Part shown: in pieces, positions 26,926 to 36,300 of the stretch
Layout: every line of letters begins with the position of its first letter
Position numbering within the stretch: the first letter of the stretch is position 1
Assembly: GCF_032248455.1 (NCBI RefSeq)
Contig: NZ_JAVTTP010000002.1
Coordinates: forward strand, 1 to 64,000
DNA: 64,000 nt
Reading direction: 5' to 3'
DNA from: Pricia mediterranea
Lineage (GTDB): Bacteria > Bacteroidota > Bacteroidia > Flavobacteriales > Flavobacteriaceae
Program-made: the position numbers and the translations under genes
Notes under the pieces: generated by a model
Seen by the model: only the letters and a program-made list of their open reading frames with translations
The model's database searches: none
Told to the model about the DNA's origin: nothing

Positions 26926-27981
26926 TTAAATATTCTTCGCCAACCAATCGCCGACCTCACTGGTCTTATACGATTTCCCGTCCTCGGCCAGATCCTCGGT
27001 CACGATACCTTCCGCTAGCGATTTGTTCACCACCCGGCGAATATCTTCCGCTTCTTGGTTGAGATTCAGGTCATCGAACAGCATGGCTGCGGACAGCACG
27101 GTAGCCAAGGGATTGGCGATGTCTTTCCCGGCCGCTTGGGGGTACGAACCGTGGATTGGTTCGTACAAAGAAACCTTACTCCCCACTGAAGCGGAGGGCA
27201 TTAGGCCCATGGATCCGGAAATTACGGAAGCCTCGTCCGTCAGTATATCCCCGAACAAGTTTTCGGTAATGATAACATCATAGCCTTTGGGCCATTGTAC
27301 CAAGCGCATGGCGACGGCATCGACGAATTCGTAACTGACCTCGACCTCGGGATAGTCCTTTTCCATCGCCTGCACGGTCTCCCGCCATAATCGGGAGGAT
27401 TCCAGTACGTTCGCCTTATCGACACAACACAATCTTTTTGAGCGGCCCATCGCCATTTCAAATCCCTTTTTGGCCAGCCGCTGGATTTCGGCACGGGTAT
27501 AGGTCATGGTATCAAAGGCGGTATTGCCATTATCTTTTCGGCCCCGCTCGCCAAAATAGACGCCTCCGGTCAACTCCCGAAGGATGATAAGATCGGTGCC
27601 TTCAATACGTTCCCGCTTTAGGGGCGATTTGTCGATAAGGGAGGGAAAGGTAAACGTCGGGCGCACATTGGCGAACAGTCCCAATTTTTGGCGCATTTTC
27701 AACAGACCTTGCTCGGGCCGCACCTTGGCGGAGGGATCGTTGTCAAATCGCGGATGTCCGATAGCACCAAAAAGTACTGCATCGGCATTGGCGCAAATTT
27801 CGTGGGTCTCATCGGGATAAGGCTCACCGACCTCATCGATGGCAGCGGCACCGGTCAAGGCAGGTTTCCAGGTGATGTCATGTTGGTATTTTTCCGCGAT
27901 GGCATCACAGACTTTTACAGCTTGGTCGATTACTTCGGGGCCGATACCGTCTCCGGCCAATAGGGCAATGTTTAATTTCAT
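26926..27981 (-). CDS. leuB: 3-isopropylmalate dehydrogenase
   Basis: NAD-dependent oxidative decarboxylase giving 2-ketoisocaproate in leucine synthesis; it can also process 3-methylmalate in a citramalate pathway. Visible motifs are LLAGDGIGPEV at the N-terminus, LRELTGGVYFGERG, the active-site segment CCVDKANVLESSRLWR and NLFGDILTDEASVISGSMG, with EPIHGSYPQAAGKDIANP near the C-terminus. The 351-residue length is standard. Last gene of the leftward arm leuC-leuD-synthase-leuB. Confidence 0.96.
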   Translation of the reverse strand: MKLNIALLAGDGIGPEVIDQAVKVCDAIAEKYQHDITWKPALTGAAAIDEVGEPYPDETHEICANADAVLFGAIGHPRFDNDPSAKVRPEQGLLKMRQKLGLFANVRPTFTFPSLIDKSPLKRERIEGTDLIILRELTGGVYFGERGRKDNGNTAFDTMTYTRAEIQRLAKKGFEMAMGRSKRLCCVDKANVLESSRLWRETVQAMEKDYPEVEVSYEFVDAVAMRLVQWPKGYDVIITENLFGDILTDEASVISGSMGLMPSASVGSKVSLYEPIHGSYPQAAGKDIANPLATVLSAAMLFDDLNLNQEAEDIRRVVNKSLAEGIVTEDLAEDGKSYKTSEVGDWLAKNI

Positions 27982-28018
27982 GCTAAAGAGTTATTTGGTT
28001 TGTGGTCAATTTTTGTGG

Positions 28019-28162
28019 TCAATTGCGTGCGCAGCGCGGCAATCTATTAATTTGCTTCATATTTCTTTTCGGGGGCGTTCCTTTTCTCAACTTCGTAGCG
28101 TTATTCGACGGATTGCCGCGTCGGTGGTTTTTCTGCGAAAATTACCTCCTCGCCATTCGTGT
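28019..28162. repeat. Diverged copy of the ilv-leu dispersed repeat
   Basis: CAATTGCGTGCGCAGCGCGGCAATCT opens and GATTGCCGCGTCGG...CCTCGCCATTCG closes the element, matching the pattern of the copies at 29706 and 30455 with more divergence. It fills the gap between leuB and the synthase gene. Confidence 0.5.
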
Positions 28163-28164
28163 TC

Positions 28165-29676
28165 CTAAATAATATTCAACATTTTCTCGGTGGCCTTGAT
28201 GGCCGATACCGTCTGGTCGGAATCAAGTCCTCGGGACATAATTTCCTTTCCCTGGCTCTCCCAGGTGATGATGGTTTCACAGAGGGCGTCGGAACTACTT
28301 CCCGGGGGAATCCGCACCGAATAATCCACCAACTTGGGAAGCTCCATTTTCCGGGACCGATATATTTTTCTAAGCGCGTTTATAAAAGCATCGTACTGAC
28401 CGTCACCGGATGCATTTTCCTCGAAAATTTCTCCTTCTATCTCCAGCGAAAGGGTGGTGGAGGGGCGCAGTCCCTTGGAATGGGTCAATACGTACGATTT
28501 TACGAAAACCTTTTGCAGGTAATCGGTGTTCAGCACATCAGAAATGATATAGGGCAGATCGTCCTTGGTGACCCTTTCCTTTTTATCCCCAAGTTCGATG
28601 ATTCGGGCGGTTACTTTTTTGAGTTCATCTTCGTTCAGGGTCAGGCCGAGTTCCTGTAAGTTTTTTTGAATGTTTGCCTTTCCCGACATCTTGCCTAGGG
28701 CGTATTTGCGCTTCCTACCAAAACGCTCCGGCATCAGGTCGCTAAAATACAAATTGTTCTTGTTGTCGCCATCTGCATGTATTCCCGCCGTCTGGGTAAA
28801 CACATTATCCCCGACTATGGGTTTATTGGAGGGGATGCCGATACCGGAAAAGGCGGAAACCAGCTTGCTGATTTTATACAGGGCGGTCTCATTGACGCCG
28901 ATCTCTACTTCGGGCAGAAAATCGTTGATGGCCGCAATGGTGCTGGCCAGAGGAGCGTTCCCGGCCCGTTCTCCCATCCCGTTGACGGTCAGGTGCAGTC
29001 CGCGGCACCCGGCCTTCACGGCTTCCATAGCATTGGCCACGCCCAGATCATAGTCATTATGCCCGTGAAAGTCGAAATGGATATTCGGGTATCGGGCCAC
29101 GATTTCAGAAAGAAAACTATAGGTTTCCGTATGGGTGAGAATGCCAAGGGTATCCGGAAGTAGAATGCGTTTGATGGGCTGTTCGGAGAGGAAATCCAAA
29201 AACTGAAAAACATAGTCCTTGGAATTTCGCATCCCGTTACTCCAATCCTCTAAATATATATTGCTATTGATACCTTTTTTTTCCGCGGCAGAAAAAACCG
29301 CGGCAACCTCTTCAAAGTGTCGTTTGGGGGACTTCTTAAGCTGAAATTTCAAATGATTGAGCGATCCCTTGGTCAAGAGGTTCTGGGTCTTGGCCCCTGC
29401 TTGTTCCATCCAGTTTAGGGACACGCCGCCATCGACGAAGGTGAGCACCTCTATTTTGTGGAGGTGTTGCTCGGAGGCCGCCCAATCCGTAATCTGCTGT
29501 ACGGCTTCCAGTTCGCCTTGCGACACCCGGGCAGAAGCCACTTCGATACGGTCCACCTTCAGCTCGTCGAGCAAAAGCTTGGCCACCGTCAGTTTCTCGG
29601 ATACTGAAAAGGATACTCCCGAAGTTTGTTCCCCGTCACGCAGGGTGGTATCCATGATTTCAATCCGTCTTTTCAT
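28165..29676 (-). CDS. 2-isopropylmalate / (R)-citramalate synthase family enzyme
   Basis: Acetyl-CoA condensing enzyme of the DRE-TIM family. The catalytic barrel starts IMDTTLRDGEQTSGV, with metal ligands in HFDFHGHNDYDLGVANAM and an internal CRGLHLTVNGMGERAGNA. The C-terminal third (from about residue 370) matches the LeuA allosteric dimer domain. With 503 residues it could be isopropylmalate synthase (leucine) or citramalate synthase (isoleucine from pyruvate). This is the only such gene in the cluster, and the motifs I can see do not decide between them. Position between leuD and leuB fits both. Confidence 0.85.
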   Translation of the reverse strand: MKRRIEIMDTTLRDGEQTSGVSFSVSEKLTVAKLLLDELKVDRIEVASARVSQGELEAVQQITDWAASEQHLHKIEVLTFVDGGVSLNWMEQAGAKTQNLLTKGSLNHLKFQLKKSPKRHFEEVAAVFSAAEKKGINSNIYLEDWSNGMRNSKDYVFQFLDFLSEQPIKRILLPDTLGILTHTETYSFLSEIVARYPNIHFDFHGHNDYDLGVANAMEAVKAGCRGLHLTVNGMGERAGNAPLASTIAAINDFLPEVEIGVNETALYKISKLVSAFSGIGIPSNKPIVGDNVFTQTAGIHADGDNKNNLYFSDLMPERFGRKRKYALGKMSGKANIQKNLQELGLTLNEDELKKVTARIIELGDKKERVTKDDLPYIISDVLNTDYLQKVFVKSYVLTHSKGLRPSTTLSLEIEGEIFEENASGDGQYDAFINALRKIYRSRKMELPKLVDYSVRIPPGSSSDALCETIITWESQGKEIMSRGLDSDQTVSAIKATEKMLNII

Positions 29677-29705
29677 TTCAACTATAGTGTATTTTTACTA
29701 TTTGC

Positions 29706-29826
29706 CATTGCGAGCTTCGTCCGCTGCAAGCAGATGAAGCGAAGCGATCTGTTCGGCATTCTAGAATGTTGAACAGATTGTCCCGTAACCTTGTTTGCCT
29801 GCGGTAATTACGCTCCTCGCAATTAC
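29706..29826. repeat. Dispersed palindromic repeat, copy between leuD and the synthase gene
   Basis: Begins CATTGCGAGCTTCGTCCGCTGCAAG (first bases quoted in two parts: CATTGCGAGC, TTCGTCCGCTGCAAG) and ends CTCCTCGCAATT, with inner words GAAGCGATCTGTT and GAACAGATTG that are inverted relative to each other. It shares long blocks with 30455-30592. Confidence 0.8.
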
Positions 29827-29829
29827 GTT

Positions 29830-30426
29830 TTATAATGGCCTTTCCTCCGCGAATTCCCGAATCTGCCCCTTAATATTAAGTAGATAGTCGATATCGTCAA
29901 AACCGTTAAGCATATTCGCTTTTTTATAGGCGTTGATGTCGAAGTTTTCTTGATCTCCCGTCCCTTCAATAGTGATGGTCTGTTCGGGAAGATTGACCTC
30001 AAAAGTGGCGTTCGGGTCGGCCTCGATGGCCCTAAAGATCTTTTCGAGGAACTCGGCACTCACCTGTACCGGCAGTACGCCGATGTTGAGGCAGTTGTTT
30101 CGGAAGATATCCGCAAAAAAACTGGATACCACACAACGGAATCCGTAATCATAGACCGCCCACGCGGCATGTTCTCGGGAGGAACCGGAACCGAAGTTCT
30201 TTCCCCCGACCAGAATGCGGCCGCTGTACATGGGGTTGTTCAGTACAAAGTCCTTTTTCTCGGAATGGTCGTTGTTATAGCGCCAGTCCCTAAACAGATT
30301 ATCGCCGAAGCCTGTGCGCTCCGTCGCTTTTAAAAACCGTGCGGGAATGATCTGGTCCGTATCCACGTTCTCTATCGGAAGCGGTACGGCGGTCGATGTC
30401 AGTATGTTGAATTTATCGTATGCCAT
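29830..30426 (-). CDS. leuD: 3-isopropylmalate dehydratase, small subunit
   Basis: Swivelling domain of isopropylmalate isomerase, partner of LeuC. Visible family blocks are VDTDQIIPARFLK near the N-terminus, GRILVGGKNFGSGSSREHAAWA in the middle (active-site loop GSGSSREHA) and NCLNIGVLPVQV. The 198-residue length is standard. It lies 173 bases after leuC, with a dispersed repeat in the gap. Confidence 0.96.
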   Translation of the reverse strand: MAYDKFNILTSTAVPLPIENVDTDQIIPARFLKATERTGFGDNLFRDWRYNNDHSEKKDFVLNNPMYSGRILVGGKNFGSGSSREHAAWAVYDYGFRCVVSSFFADIFRNNCLNIGVLPVQVSAEFLEKIFRAIEADPNATFEVNLPEQTITIEGTGDQENFDINAYKKANMLNGFDDIDYLLNIKGQIREFAEERPL

Positions 30427-30454
30427 TGTAGTAATTGTTCGTTATTGGTGATAA

Positions 30455-30592
30455 ACTGTGAGCTTCGTCCGCTGCAAGCCGTTGAAGCGAAGCAATCTGT
30501 TAAGAGTCTAGCCCTTGAGCATTCTAGAACGTTGAACAGATTGCCGCGTCGCGTCATTTTCTTGCGGCAAATGAAGCCCCTCGCAATTGCGT
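30455..30592. repeat. Dispersed palindromic repeat, copy between leuC and leuD
   Basis: Shares GTGAGCTTCGTCCGCTGCAAG-type start, GAAGCAATCTGTT, TTGAACAGATTGCCGCGTCGCG and the closing CCTCGCAATTGCG with the element at 29706-29826. Complementary ends suggest it folds as RNA; it may stabilise or punctuate the leu transcript. Confidence 0.8.
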
Positions 30593-30599
30593 CGTTATT

Positions 30600-32021
30600 T
30601 TAAGCGTTCTCCAATTCTGATTTCATCAGCTCTCGCGGATCGGTCACTTTACCGGTAACCGCAGCGGCCGCGGCAACAAGGGGACTCGCCAAAAGCGTTC
30701 TAGATCCGGGGCCCTGTCTTCCCTCAAAGTTTCGGTTCGAGGTGCTGACCGCGTACTTGCCGGCGGGGACTTTGTCATCGTTCATGGCCAAGCAGGCGGA
30801 GCATCCGGGCTCACGAAGAGCGAATCCGGCTTCCTCCAGGATGTCCAATAAGCCTTCCTCCCTTATGGCCTTTTCAACCTTATGTGAACCGGGTACGAGC
30901 CAAGCGGTCACGTTGTCCGCTTTTTTTCTGCCTTCCACCAATGAGGTGAACAGTCTAAAATCTTCTATCCGGCCGTTGGTACAGCTTCCGAGGAAAACAA
31001 AATCGATAGGTTTTCCCATCATGGAATCTCCCTCGTTGAAATCCATATAATCCAAGGATTTACGATAGGTGGCCGCCCCACTATCTTTGGCATCGGCAAG
31101 GGGAATACCATGGGAAATTCCGATGCCCATGCCCGGATTGGTACCGTAGGTAATCATCGGTTCGATGTCTGCCGCGTCGAAGGTGACTTCCTTATCGAAC
31201 TCCGCTCCCTCTTCTGTAGGAAGCGTCTTCCAATAGTCCATCGCCGTGTCCCAATCCGCTCCGGTAGGGGTGAACTCCCTGCCTTTGACGTACTCGAATG
31301 TCTTTTCATCCGGCGCGATCATCCCGCCGCGGGCACCCATCTCGATACTTAGGTTGCAGACGGTCATCCGGCCTTCCATGCTCATGTTTCGGAATACCTC
31401 TCCAGCATATTCAACAAAATAGCCGGTAGCGCCCGAAGTGGATAGTTGTGATATGATGTACAGGGCGACATCCTTGGGGGTAACCCCGAAATTCAGTTCG
31501 CCCTCAACATTGATGCGCATGCTTTTGGGCTTGGTCTGCATGATACATTGGGTGGCCAATACCATTTCGACCTCCGAGGTGCCGATTCCAAATGCGATCG
31601 CCCCAAAAGCCCCATGGGTAGAGGTGTGGGAGTCGCCGCAAACGATGGTAGCACCGGGTTGCGTAATACCGTATTCTGGCCCCACCACGTGCACGATTCC
31701 GTTTTTTTCATGACCTAATCCCCAGTACGAGATGCCATGTGCTTCGGAGTTTTTTTCCAAGGCCTCCAACTGTTTGGCGGAAAGTGGATCTTTGACGGGG
31801 AGGTGTTGGTTGATGGTCGGGGTATTGTGATCGGCGGTAGCAAAAGTCTTTTCGGGGTACATAACCTCTATGTCCCTATTCTTGAGGCCAAGAAAGGCCA
31901 CGGGACTGGTCACTTCGTGCACCATATGGCGGTCGATGAAAAGCACATCGGGACCGTTTTCGATGTGTTGTACCACATGCGAATCCCATACTTTATCAAA
32001 CAATGTTTTTTTCTTCTTCAT
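30600..32021 (-). CDS. leuC: 3-isopropylmalate dehydratase, large subunit
   Basis: [4Fe-4S] aconitase-family subunit that isomerises 2- to 3-isopropylmalate. The start is [17 protein letters not shown]. Cluster cysteines are in [13 protein letters not shown] and PGCSACLAM, and other family blocks are [24 protein letters not shown] and [21 protein letters not shown]. The 473-residue length is standard. First gene of the leftward arm. Confidence 0.97.
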   Translation of the reverse strand: MKKKKTLFDKVWDSHVVQHIENGPDVLFIDRHMVHEVTSPVAFLGLKNRDIEVMYPEKTFATADHNTPTINQHLPVKDPLSAKQLEALEKNSEAHGISYWGLGHEKNGIVHVVGPEYGITQPGATIVCGDSHTSTHGAFGAIAFGIGTSEVEMVLATQCIMQTKPKSMRINVEGELNFGVTPKDVALYIISQLSTSGATGYFVEYAGEVFRNMSMEGRMTVCNLSIEMGARGGMIAPDEKTFEYVKGREFTPTGADWDTAMDYWKTLPTEEGAEFDKEVTFDAADIEPMITYGTNPGMGIGISHGIPLADAKDSGAATYRKSLDYMDFNEGDSMMGKPIDFVFLGSCTNGRIEDFRLFTSLVEGRKKADNVTAWLVPGSHKVEKAIREEGLLDILEEAGFALREPGCSACLAMNDDKVPAGKYAVSTSNRNFEGRQGPGSRTLLASPLVAAAAAVTGKVTDPRELMKSELENA

Positions 32022-32049
32022 GGTCTATAATCTGTAAATTCTAAGCTTA

Positions 32050-32057
32050 CAAAGTTA
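32050..32057 (-). promoter_or_regulatory. Candidate -7 box of the leu operon
   Basis: TAACTTTG on the minus strand, 28 bases before the leuC ATG, matches TAnnTTTG. The short leader leaves no room for an attenuator. The rest of the 248-base gap (32022-32269) shows no gene. Confidence 0.45.
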
Positions 32058-32269
32058 ATGAAACTAAGCCTCTTAGGAAATTATTGAGGATGGAAATTAC
32101 GATGTCCAACCCCGATTTTACCCTTTCGGGAGTCCCCTAATACCGTAGGCTTTTGTGTTTTACCGAAAATGGGCTCCCCATAGCTAAGATTAGACTGCAG
32201 AAGGGCATCGGTCCTAGGTAAAAGGTCGGCTTGCCTACGGGATATCCGCTGGGAGCATCGCACCAGAAA

Positions 32270-33526
32270 TCATGCAATTTTTTGAATCGTTGGATTTCTT
32301 CGAATAAAGAGGGATAGCGTCCCGTGAAGGGTCATCAACAGGTTGATAAGGAACAAGTACTCCCCAAAAAACGTGTTTTGCCCGAGTCCCAAATTTGGAT
32401 ATATCACAAAGCAGAACCCGTAATTTGCCGCATTGAGGATTAAAAAGGTAAGGGAATACGACCATTTACGACCCACTTTCGAATAAAGCCGAACCGAGAA
32501 TAAAGGGATAATCTGGCTTGCGAAAAGGGAGGCGAATACCGGCCAGATAAAGAACAACGGCAACGCGAACAGACGGGTTTCGCGGGCGAAAGCCGTCAAA
32601 ATCACGATGGGCGCATTAATGGCGACGGTCAACAGAAAGGCCCTGATCCATTTTTTATGTCGGACCTGCAGTCCGTTTCCTTTTAATTTTACGGCCACCA
32701 GATATAGAAAGGGGGCGAGGGCCAGATAAAGGGACGTCCAGGTCTCGACACTGTTCTTGGTGCTTTCGAAATTTTCTAAAAAACAGGTATAACGGCTTGC
32801 CATTTCAATTTGGGTGGCTTGGAGCTGTTCGTTGACTGCAATAAAGGCGGCAAGATAGATTCCGTAGAAGAGTAGGGGAAGCAGGACGGGAACACATAAC
32901 CTCAAATGGGCCTTGGAAAACATCCTAACTTGCACTTTTTTCATCCCCGGAAAAAATAGTACAAGTGCCGGAAGCAGAAGCAAACTGGTTTCCCTAGAAA
33001 TTAAGGCTAAAGTAAATAACGGTACGTACCAGGACCATTTAGCTTGAACAAACGCTATCAGGGCCAGCAGAATGAAGCAGTACTGCATCGGTTCGTCATA
33101 ACTAAAGACCGGTGGGAAAAAAGCAAAGAGCACGGAAAACGACAAAAAATAAACGCTCATATTGGCTAGGGCCCGTGTGGGGGTGGACTTCAATTTTCTT
33201 GAAAGTTTAAACAACAGAATTCCGCTACAGAACAGCAGAAAAAAATTCACCAATATAAAGGAATGTCCGTCCCTTAGGCCGAACGATTCCGTCAAGTTTT
33301 CGATAAGTAGGCTGGTAAGCGGCCTACGGGCAAAGGGGGCGATTTCTTGATGGTAATCGATCTGGGACTTTAAGAATCCATGGGAGATCCTGGTGTTGTT
33401 CTCGTTCAACATGCTGTCCATATTCGGTAGCATGTGGAGGCCGAAGATCACCAACGTGAACCCGAGCGCCACCAGATAGGGCAAGGCCTTGCGCTGTGCT
33501 TTACTTCCGGGTAGTTTTGTAGTCAC
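32270..33526 (-). CDS. Hypothetical polytopic membrane protein
   Basis: 418 residues with roughly ten transmembrane segments and a large extracytoplasmic loop after the first (about residues 35-85, containing the conserved-looking ARRPLTSLLIENL). The topology, with an acidic first loop, is reminiscent of GT-C type membrane glycosyltransferases or polyprenyl-linked sugar flippases, but no catalytic DxD or ExD is clear enough to assign. It is on the leu strand but 248 bases upstream of leuC and probably separate. Function unknown. Confidence 0.75.
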   Translation of the reverse strand: MTTKLPGSKAQRKALPYLVALGFTLVIFGLHMLPNMDSMLNENNTRISHGFLKSQIDYHQEIAPFARRPLTSLLIENLTESFGLRDGHSFILVNFFLLFCSGILLFKLSRKLKSTPTRALANMSVYFLSFSVLFAFFPPVFSYDEPMQYCFILLALIAFVQAKWSWYVPLFTLALISRETSLLLLPALVLFFPGMKKVQVRMFSKAHLRLCVPVLLPLLFYGIYLAAFIAVNEQLQATQIEMASRYTCFLENFESTKNSVETWTSLYLALAPFLYLVAVKLKGNGLQVRHKKWIRAFLLTVAINAPIVILTAFARETRLFALPLFFIWPVFASLFASQIIPLFSVRLYSKVGRKWSYSLTFLILNAANYGFCFVIYPNLGLGQNTFFGEYLFLINLLMTLHGTLSLFIRRNPTIQKIA

Positions 33527-33587
33527 TGCTATGGATTAACGGTCGAATTTAGGTAATTTTGGAAAGCAAAGGACTTGAAACCGGAAA

Positions 33588-33893
33588 ATGATGGAAAAGC
33601 CCAAAAATTACGACGACTTTGAAGCCACCTTACAACAATCGGAGCCAAACCGCGAATGGCCAGCTGCCCTCAAATCGCTTTGGTACGATGCCAAGGGGGA
33701 CTGGGAAGCCTCACACGATATCGCCCAGGACTTGCACAACGATACCGGCAGTTGGATTCATGCCTATCTTCACCGAAAAGAGGGCGACGAGTTTAACGCG
33801 GGATACTGGTACCGGAGGGCGAACCGGGACTTTCCGAAGATGACCCTTAACGAGGAACACCGCGTGATTACGGAATCCATACTAACCAGGTAA
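33588..33893 (+). CDS. Conserved small hypothetical protein
   Basis: 101 residues, soluble, acidic, with no signal peptide. It is rich in aromatic/His motifs: LWYDAKGDWEASHDIAQ, WIHAYLHRKEGD, AGYWYRRANRDF. This pattern (two helices with WYDAKGDW and HAYLHRKEGD) belongs to a small uncharacterised family I recall in proteobacteria and Bacteroidota. No function is known to me. ATG at 33588; a second in-frame ATG follows one codon later. Confidence 0.8.
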   Translation: MMEKPKNYDDFEATLQQSEPNREWPAALKSLWYDAKGDWEASHDIAQDLHNDTGSWIHAYLHRKEGDEFNAGYWYRRANRDFPKMTLNEEHRVITESILTR

Positions 33894-34215
33894 GCTAAAC
33901 CAGCAGATTGCATGGCCGAAACCACTTGCTTTTTTCAGCGCTTCAACTTCATCCTGTTGCCTTTTTTCTGGAAGTAGCCCAATTCTATTAATCTACGATT
34001 ACATGGAGTACCCCTCAAGAATGGATACCCCGTCCATTTTCACTGCTTAAATCCTGGTATCTTCTCCATAGGCTTTTTGTCGGTAGTGCCGCCAAACTCA
34101 AAATCTGTTATCTATTTTTAAACTGTCCGTTCAACGATATTAGCCCCCACATTATCGTATTGCGTACAATACGTAGCAAAAAAAATAGTTATATACAAAA
34201 CAAAATTTTTGGAAT
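33894..34215. other. 322-base gap upstream of the sheath genes
   Basis: No gene recognised. AT-rich at its end, where GCGTACAATACGT (near 34161) forms a short inverted repeat and AATTTTTG lies eight bases before the tssB ATG. The promoter of the tssB-tssC pair should be in this gap, but no clear TAnnTTTG box stands out. Confidence 0.4.
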
Positions 34216-34668
34216 ATGGCTATTGATACAATCGGTATTGGCGGAAATGAAGTAAAAGGCGATGCGAGCGAGGCCCTTAACGAGATACCACAGAACAGAA
34301 CGCTTATTGCGGGTAAATTGACCCCGAATGCCCCGGTAAAACCGGAAGTTATCGAAGGCTTAAGAACGATCGAGGATGTATTCGAGCATTTCGAGCCCGA
34401 ACTCAAAATTCCTTTTGAGGATAAGGATGGTGGTACCGTAAACGAAAGCCTGAAGTTCCGGAACCTTGGGGATTTCGGAAAGAAAGGCATCATCAACATC
34501 AGCGATTTCCTAAAAGAACTCGAAATAGAAAGCGACCAGTACAAACAGATTATCAAGCAGTTGAAGACCAATAAGATTTTGAAGGCCGCCCTGGAAGATC
34601 CCGAGGCCAAAAAGTCATTGATCGATACCATCGATGCCCTCGTAGAAGAAATAAGAACTACCCAATAA
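34216..34668 (+). CDS. tssB: Type VI secretion contractile-sheath small subunit (Bacteroidota type)
   Basis: TssB/VipA pairs with TssC/VipB to build the contractile sheath of a type VI secretion tube. Family features over 150 residues are PEVIEGLRTIEDVFEHFEP and KIPFEDKDGG near the middle, a FRNLGDFG strand-turn, then DFLKELEIESDQYKQIIKQL and the ALEDPEAKKSLI helix that matches the TssB C-terminus. Ten bases separate it from tssC, so the two are co-expressed. No other T6SS gene (baseplate, spike, Hcp, ClpV, TssN-R membrane genes) occurs in the window. Confidence 0.85.
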   Translation: MAIDTIGIGGNEVKGDASEALNEIPQNRTLIAGKLTPNAPVKPEVIEGLRTIEDVFEHFEPELKIPFEDKDGGTVNESLKFRNLGDFGKKGIINISDFLKELEIESDQYKQIIKQLKTNKILKAALEDPEAKKSLIDTIDALVEEIRTTQ

Positions 34669-34678
34669 ACCCCAAATC

Positions 34679-36043
34679 ATGGCCCAACCCCAACCCCAAA
34701 CCCAACAGAAGTCCGTTCAGCAAGGCGACAAGCCGTACGCGGAACGGATAAAGCAGAAGTCGGATGAATTCGTCAAGTACGGCGGATATGATCTATTGGA
34801 ATCCGCAATCGACGGGGTGCAGAACATGAACCCCGATCGAAAGGCGCGGCGAAAGATGTTCCTCACCGAAAACAGCAAAAAACAGGAGCGTCGCGATTTG
34901 CTAAAGACCTTACAGCTTTGGTCCGACACCTTAAAATCGGGTGATGATATCATCGCCTTGGTACAATCCGCCGACGACAAGTCGCAGAAATCAAAGCAGG
35001 TGCTTACCAAAAACCTAAAATCGGCCTTGGATGAAACACGCGAGCTGGAAACCTCGTACCGCTCCATAGCCCTGTTCTACAAAAACACCGATCAGCCATC
35101 GCTAAAGAACGTGTCCGTCATCAATGCGGAACTCGAGCAGCTGACCGATCTTGACAATACCCGGTTCTTTGATCATATCAGGGAAGAACTGGTCGATAAA
35201 TATGACCGTTTAGACCTCCGGGAGAACTACGGACTAATGGTTTTACCCGGCTATTTGGGGTCAAAATCCGTTGTCGATAAATGGGCCAAGGCGGCCCATG
35301 AGAACAAAGTGACCCTGATTACCGATTTCGCACATTTGGATGAGCCCGACGATGTGATGGAAATGTTCGAAAGTGCCAATCTCGCCGGTGCCGATATGTA
35401 CCTTTCCAATACCATTATGACCTGTAATTGGTTGGTTGGCCGCGGCAGACACGACGAGGTCGGCGAAGAAGACGATGTACATGTTCCGCCTTCGGGTGCG
35501 CTGGCCGGTAAAATTTACAAGACTTTGATGTCACAGGTCACCGCCGGCAAGAAACACGGCGGGCTTAGTGAGGTCGATGGCGTGCGCTTCGATTTGAGAA
35601 AAAGCGAAATCGCCAATTTGGAAAACCTCGGGCTGGTACCCATGGTCAACGAATACGGCAAAGTGATGGCCTTTTCCGCCAAGACCCTGTTCAATGGAGA
35701 TAATCTCGGGCTGCAGACCTATTCCGTCGTCCGTGTTTTCGATTATGTCGCGAAGGTGTTGATGGATTTCCTGAACCGGAGGGCCTTTGAGAATTTCAAT
35801 ACCAAGACCCGCAACGAGATACAGGCACAGATCGTTCGCTTTTTAGATGCCATTACCGGTCCCGATAAACTGATCGAAAACTTCGAGATCCGTCGATTCG
35901 AGCAGGACCAGAACCAAAAGGACCGTATTTATATGGATGTGCGTTTGAAACCCTACTTTCCGGCCAAGAATTTCTTGATTAAAATGGACGGACAAAAGGG
36001 GGACGAAGGTACCGATTGGGATACGGAATATACACAGCAGTAG
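34679..36043 (+). CDS. tssC: Type VI secretion contractile-sheath large subunit (DUF5458, Bacteroidota T6SS-iii type)
   Basis: Large sheath subunit that polymerises with TssB. A glutamine-rich N-terminus precedes a helical region (about residues 20-130). The conserved sheath core follows: YGLMVLPGYLGSKSVVDKWA, VTLITDFAHLDEPDDVM, MYLSNTIMTCNWLVGRG and the GLVPMVNEYGKVMAF segment. The C-terminus has NEIQAQIVRFLDAITG and IYMDVRLKPYFPAKNFLIKM, the handshake/tail part. 454 residues is normal for the Bacteroidota form. Downstream, same strand, come TraN-, TraO- and TraQ-like genes. Confidence 0.88.
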   Translation: MAQPQPQTQQKSVQQGDKPYAERIKQKSDEFVKYGGYDLLESAIDGVQNMNPDRKARRKMFLTENSKKQERRDLLKTLQLWSDTLKSGDDIIALVQSADDKSQKSKQVLTKNLKSALDETRELETSYRSIALFYKNTDQPSLKNVSVINAELEQLTDLDNTRFFDHIREELVDKYDRLDLRENYGLMVLPGYLGSKSVVDKWAKAAHENKVTLITDFAHLDEPDDVMEMFESANLAGADMYLSNTIMTCNWLVGRGRHDEVGEEDDVHVPPSGALAGKIYKTLMSQVTAGKKHGGLSEVDGVRFDLRKSEIANLENLGLVPMVNEYGKVMAFSAKTLFNGDNLGLQTYSVVRVFDYVAKVLMDFLNRRAFENFNTKTRNEIQAQIVRFLDAITGPDKLIENFEIRRFEQDQNQKDRIYMDVRLKPYFPAKNFLIKMDGQKGDEGTDWDTEYTQQ

Positions 36044-36104
36044 CGTTTCGAACCCTGCAATAACACCGGTCGAGCCTTGCGGTACGAGGGGAAAACATCA
36101 AGGA

Positions 36105-36149
36105 CGGGCATCTTGGTCCACACCTACCAAAAAGTGAAGAAGATGCCCG
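36105..36149 (+). terminator. Inverted repeat after tssC
   Basis: CGGGCATCTT (36105-36114) pairs perfectly with AAGATGCCCG (36140-36149), with a 25-base loop and no T-run. It may attenuate or end the tssBC transcript. The rest of the gap (36044-36300) has an open frame with no recognisable product. Confidence 0.45.
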
Positions 36150-36300
36150 CATTGCATATAGGCATCGGAAAGTGCATCGAGGTGCCACGACCCCCAGGAA
36201 TCCTGCCATTTGACGAATTTTCTTTCCATTCATGTGGTAGTCCGCAATATTTAAATTCCCCTTGTGTTTTGGTTTTTGAGGTAAATCTCCGTAACCAATT

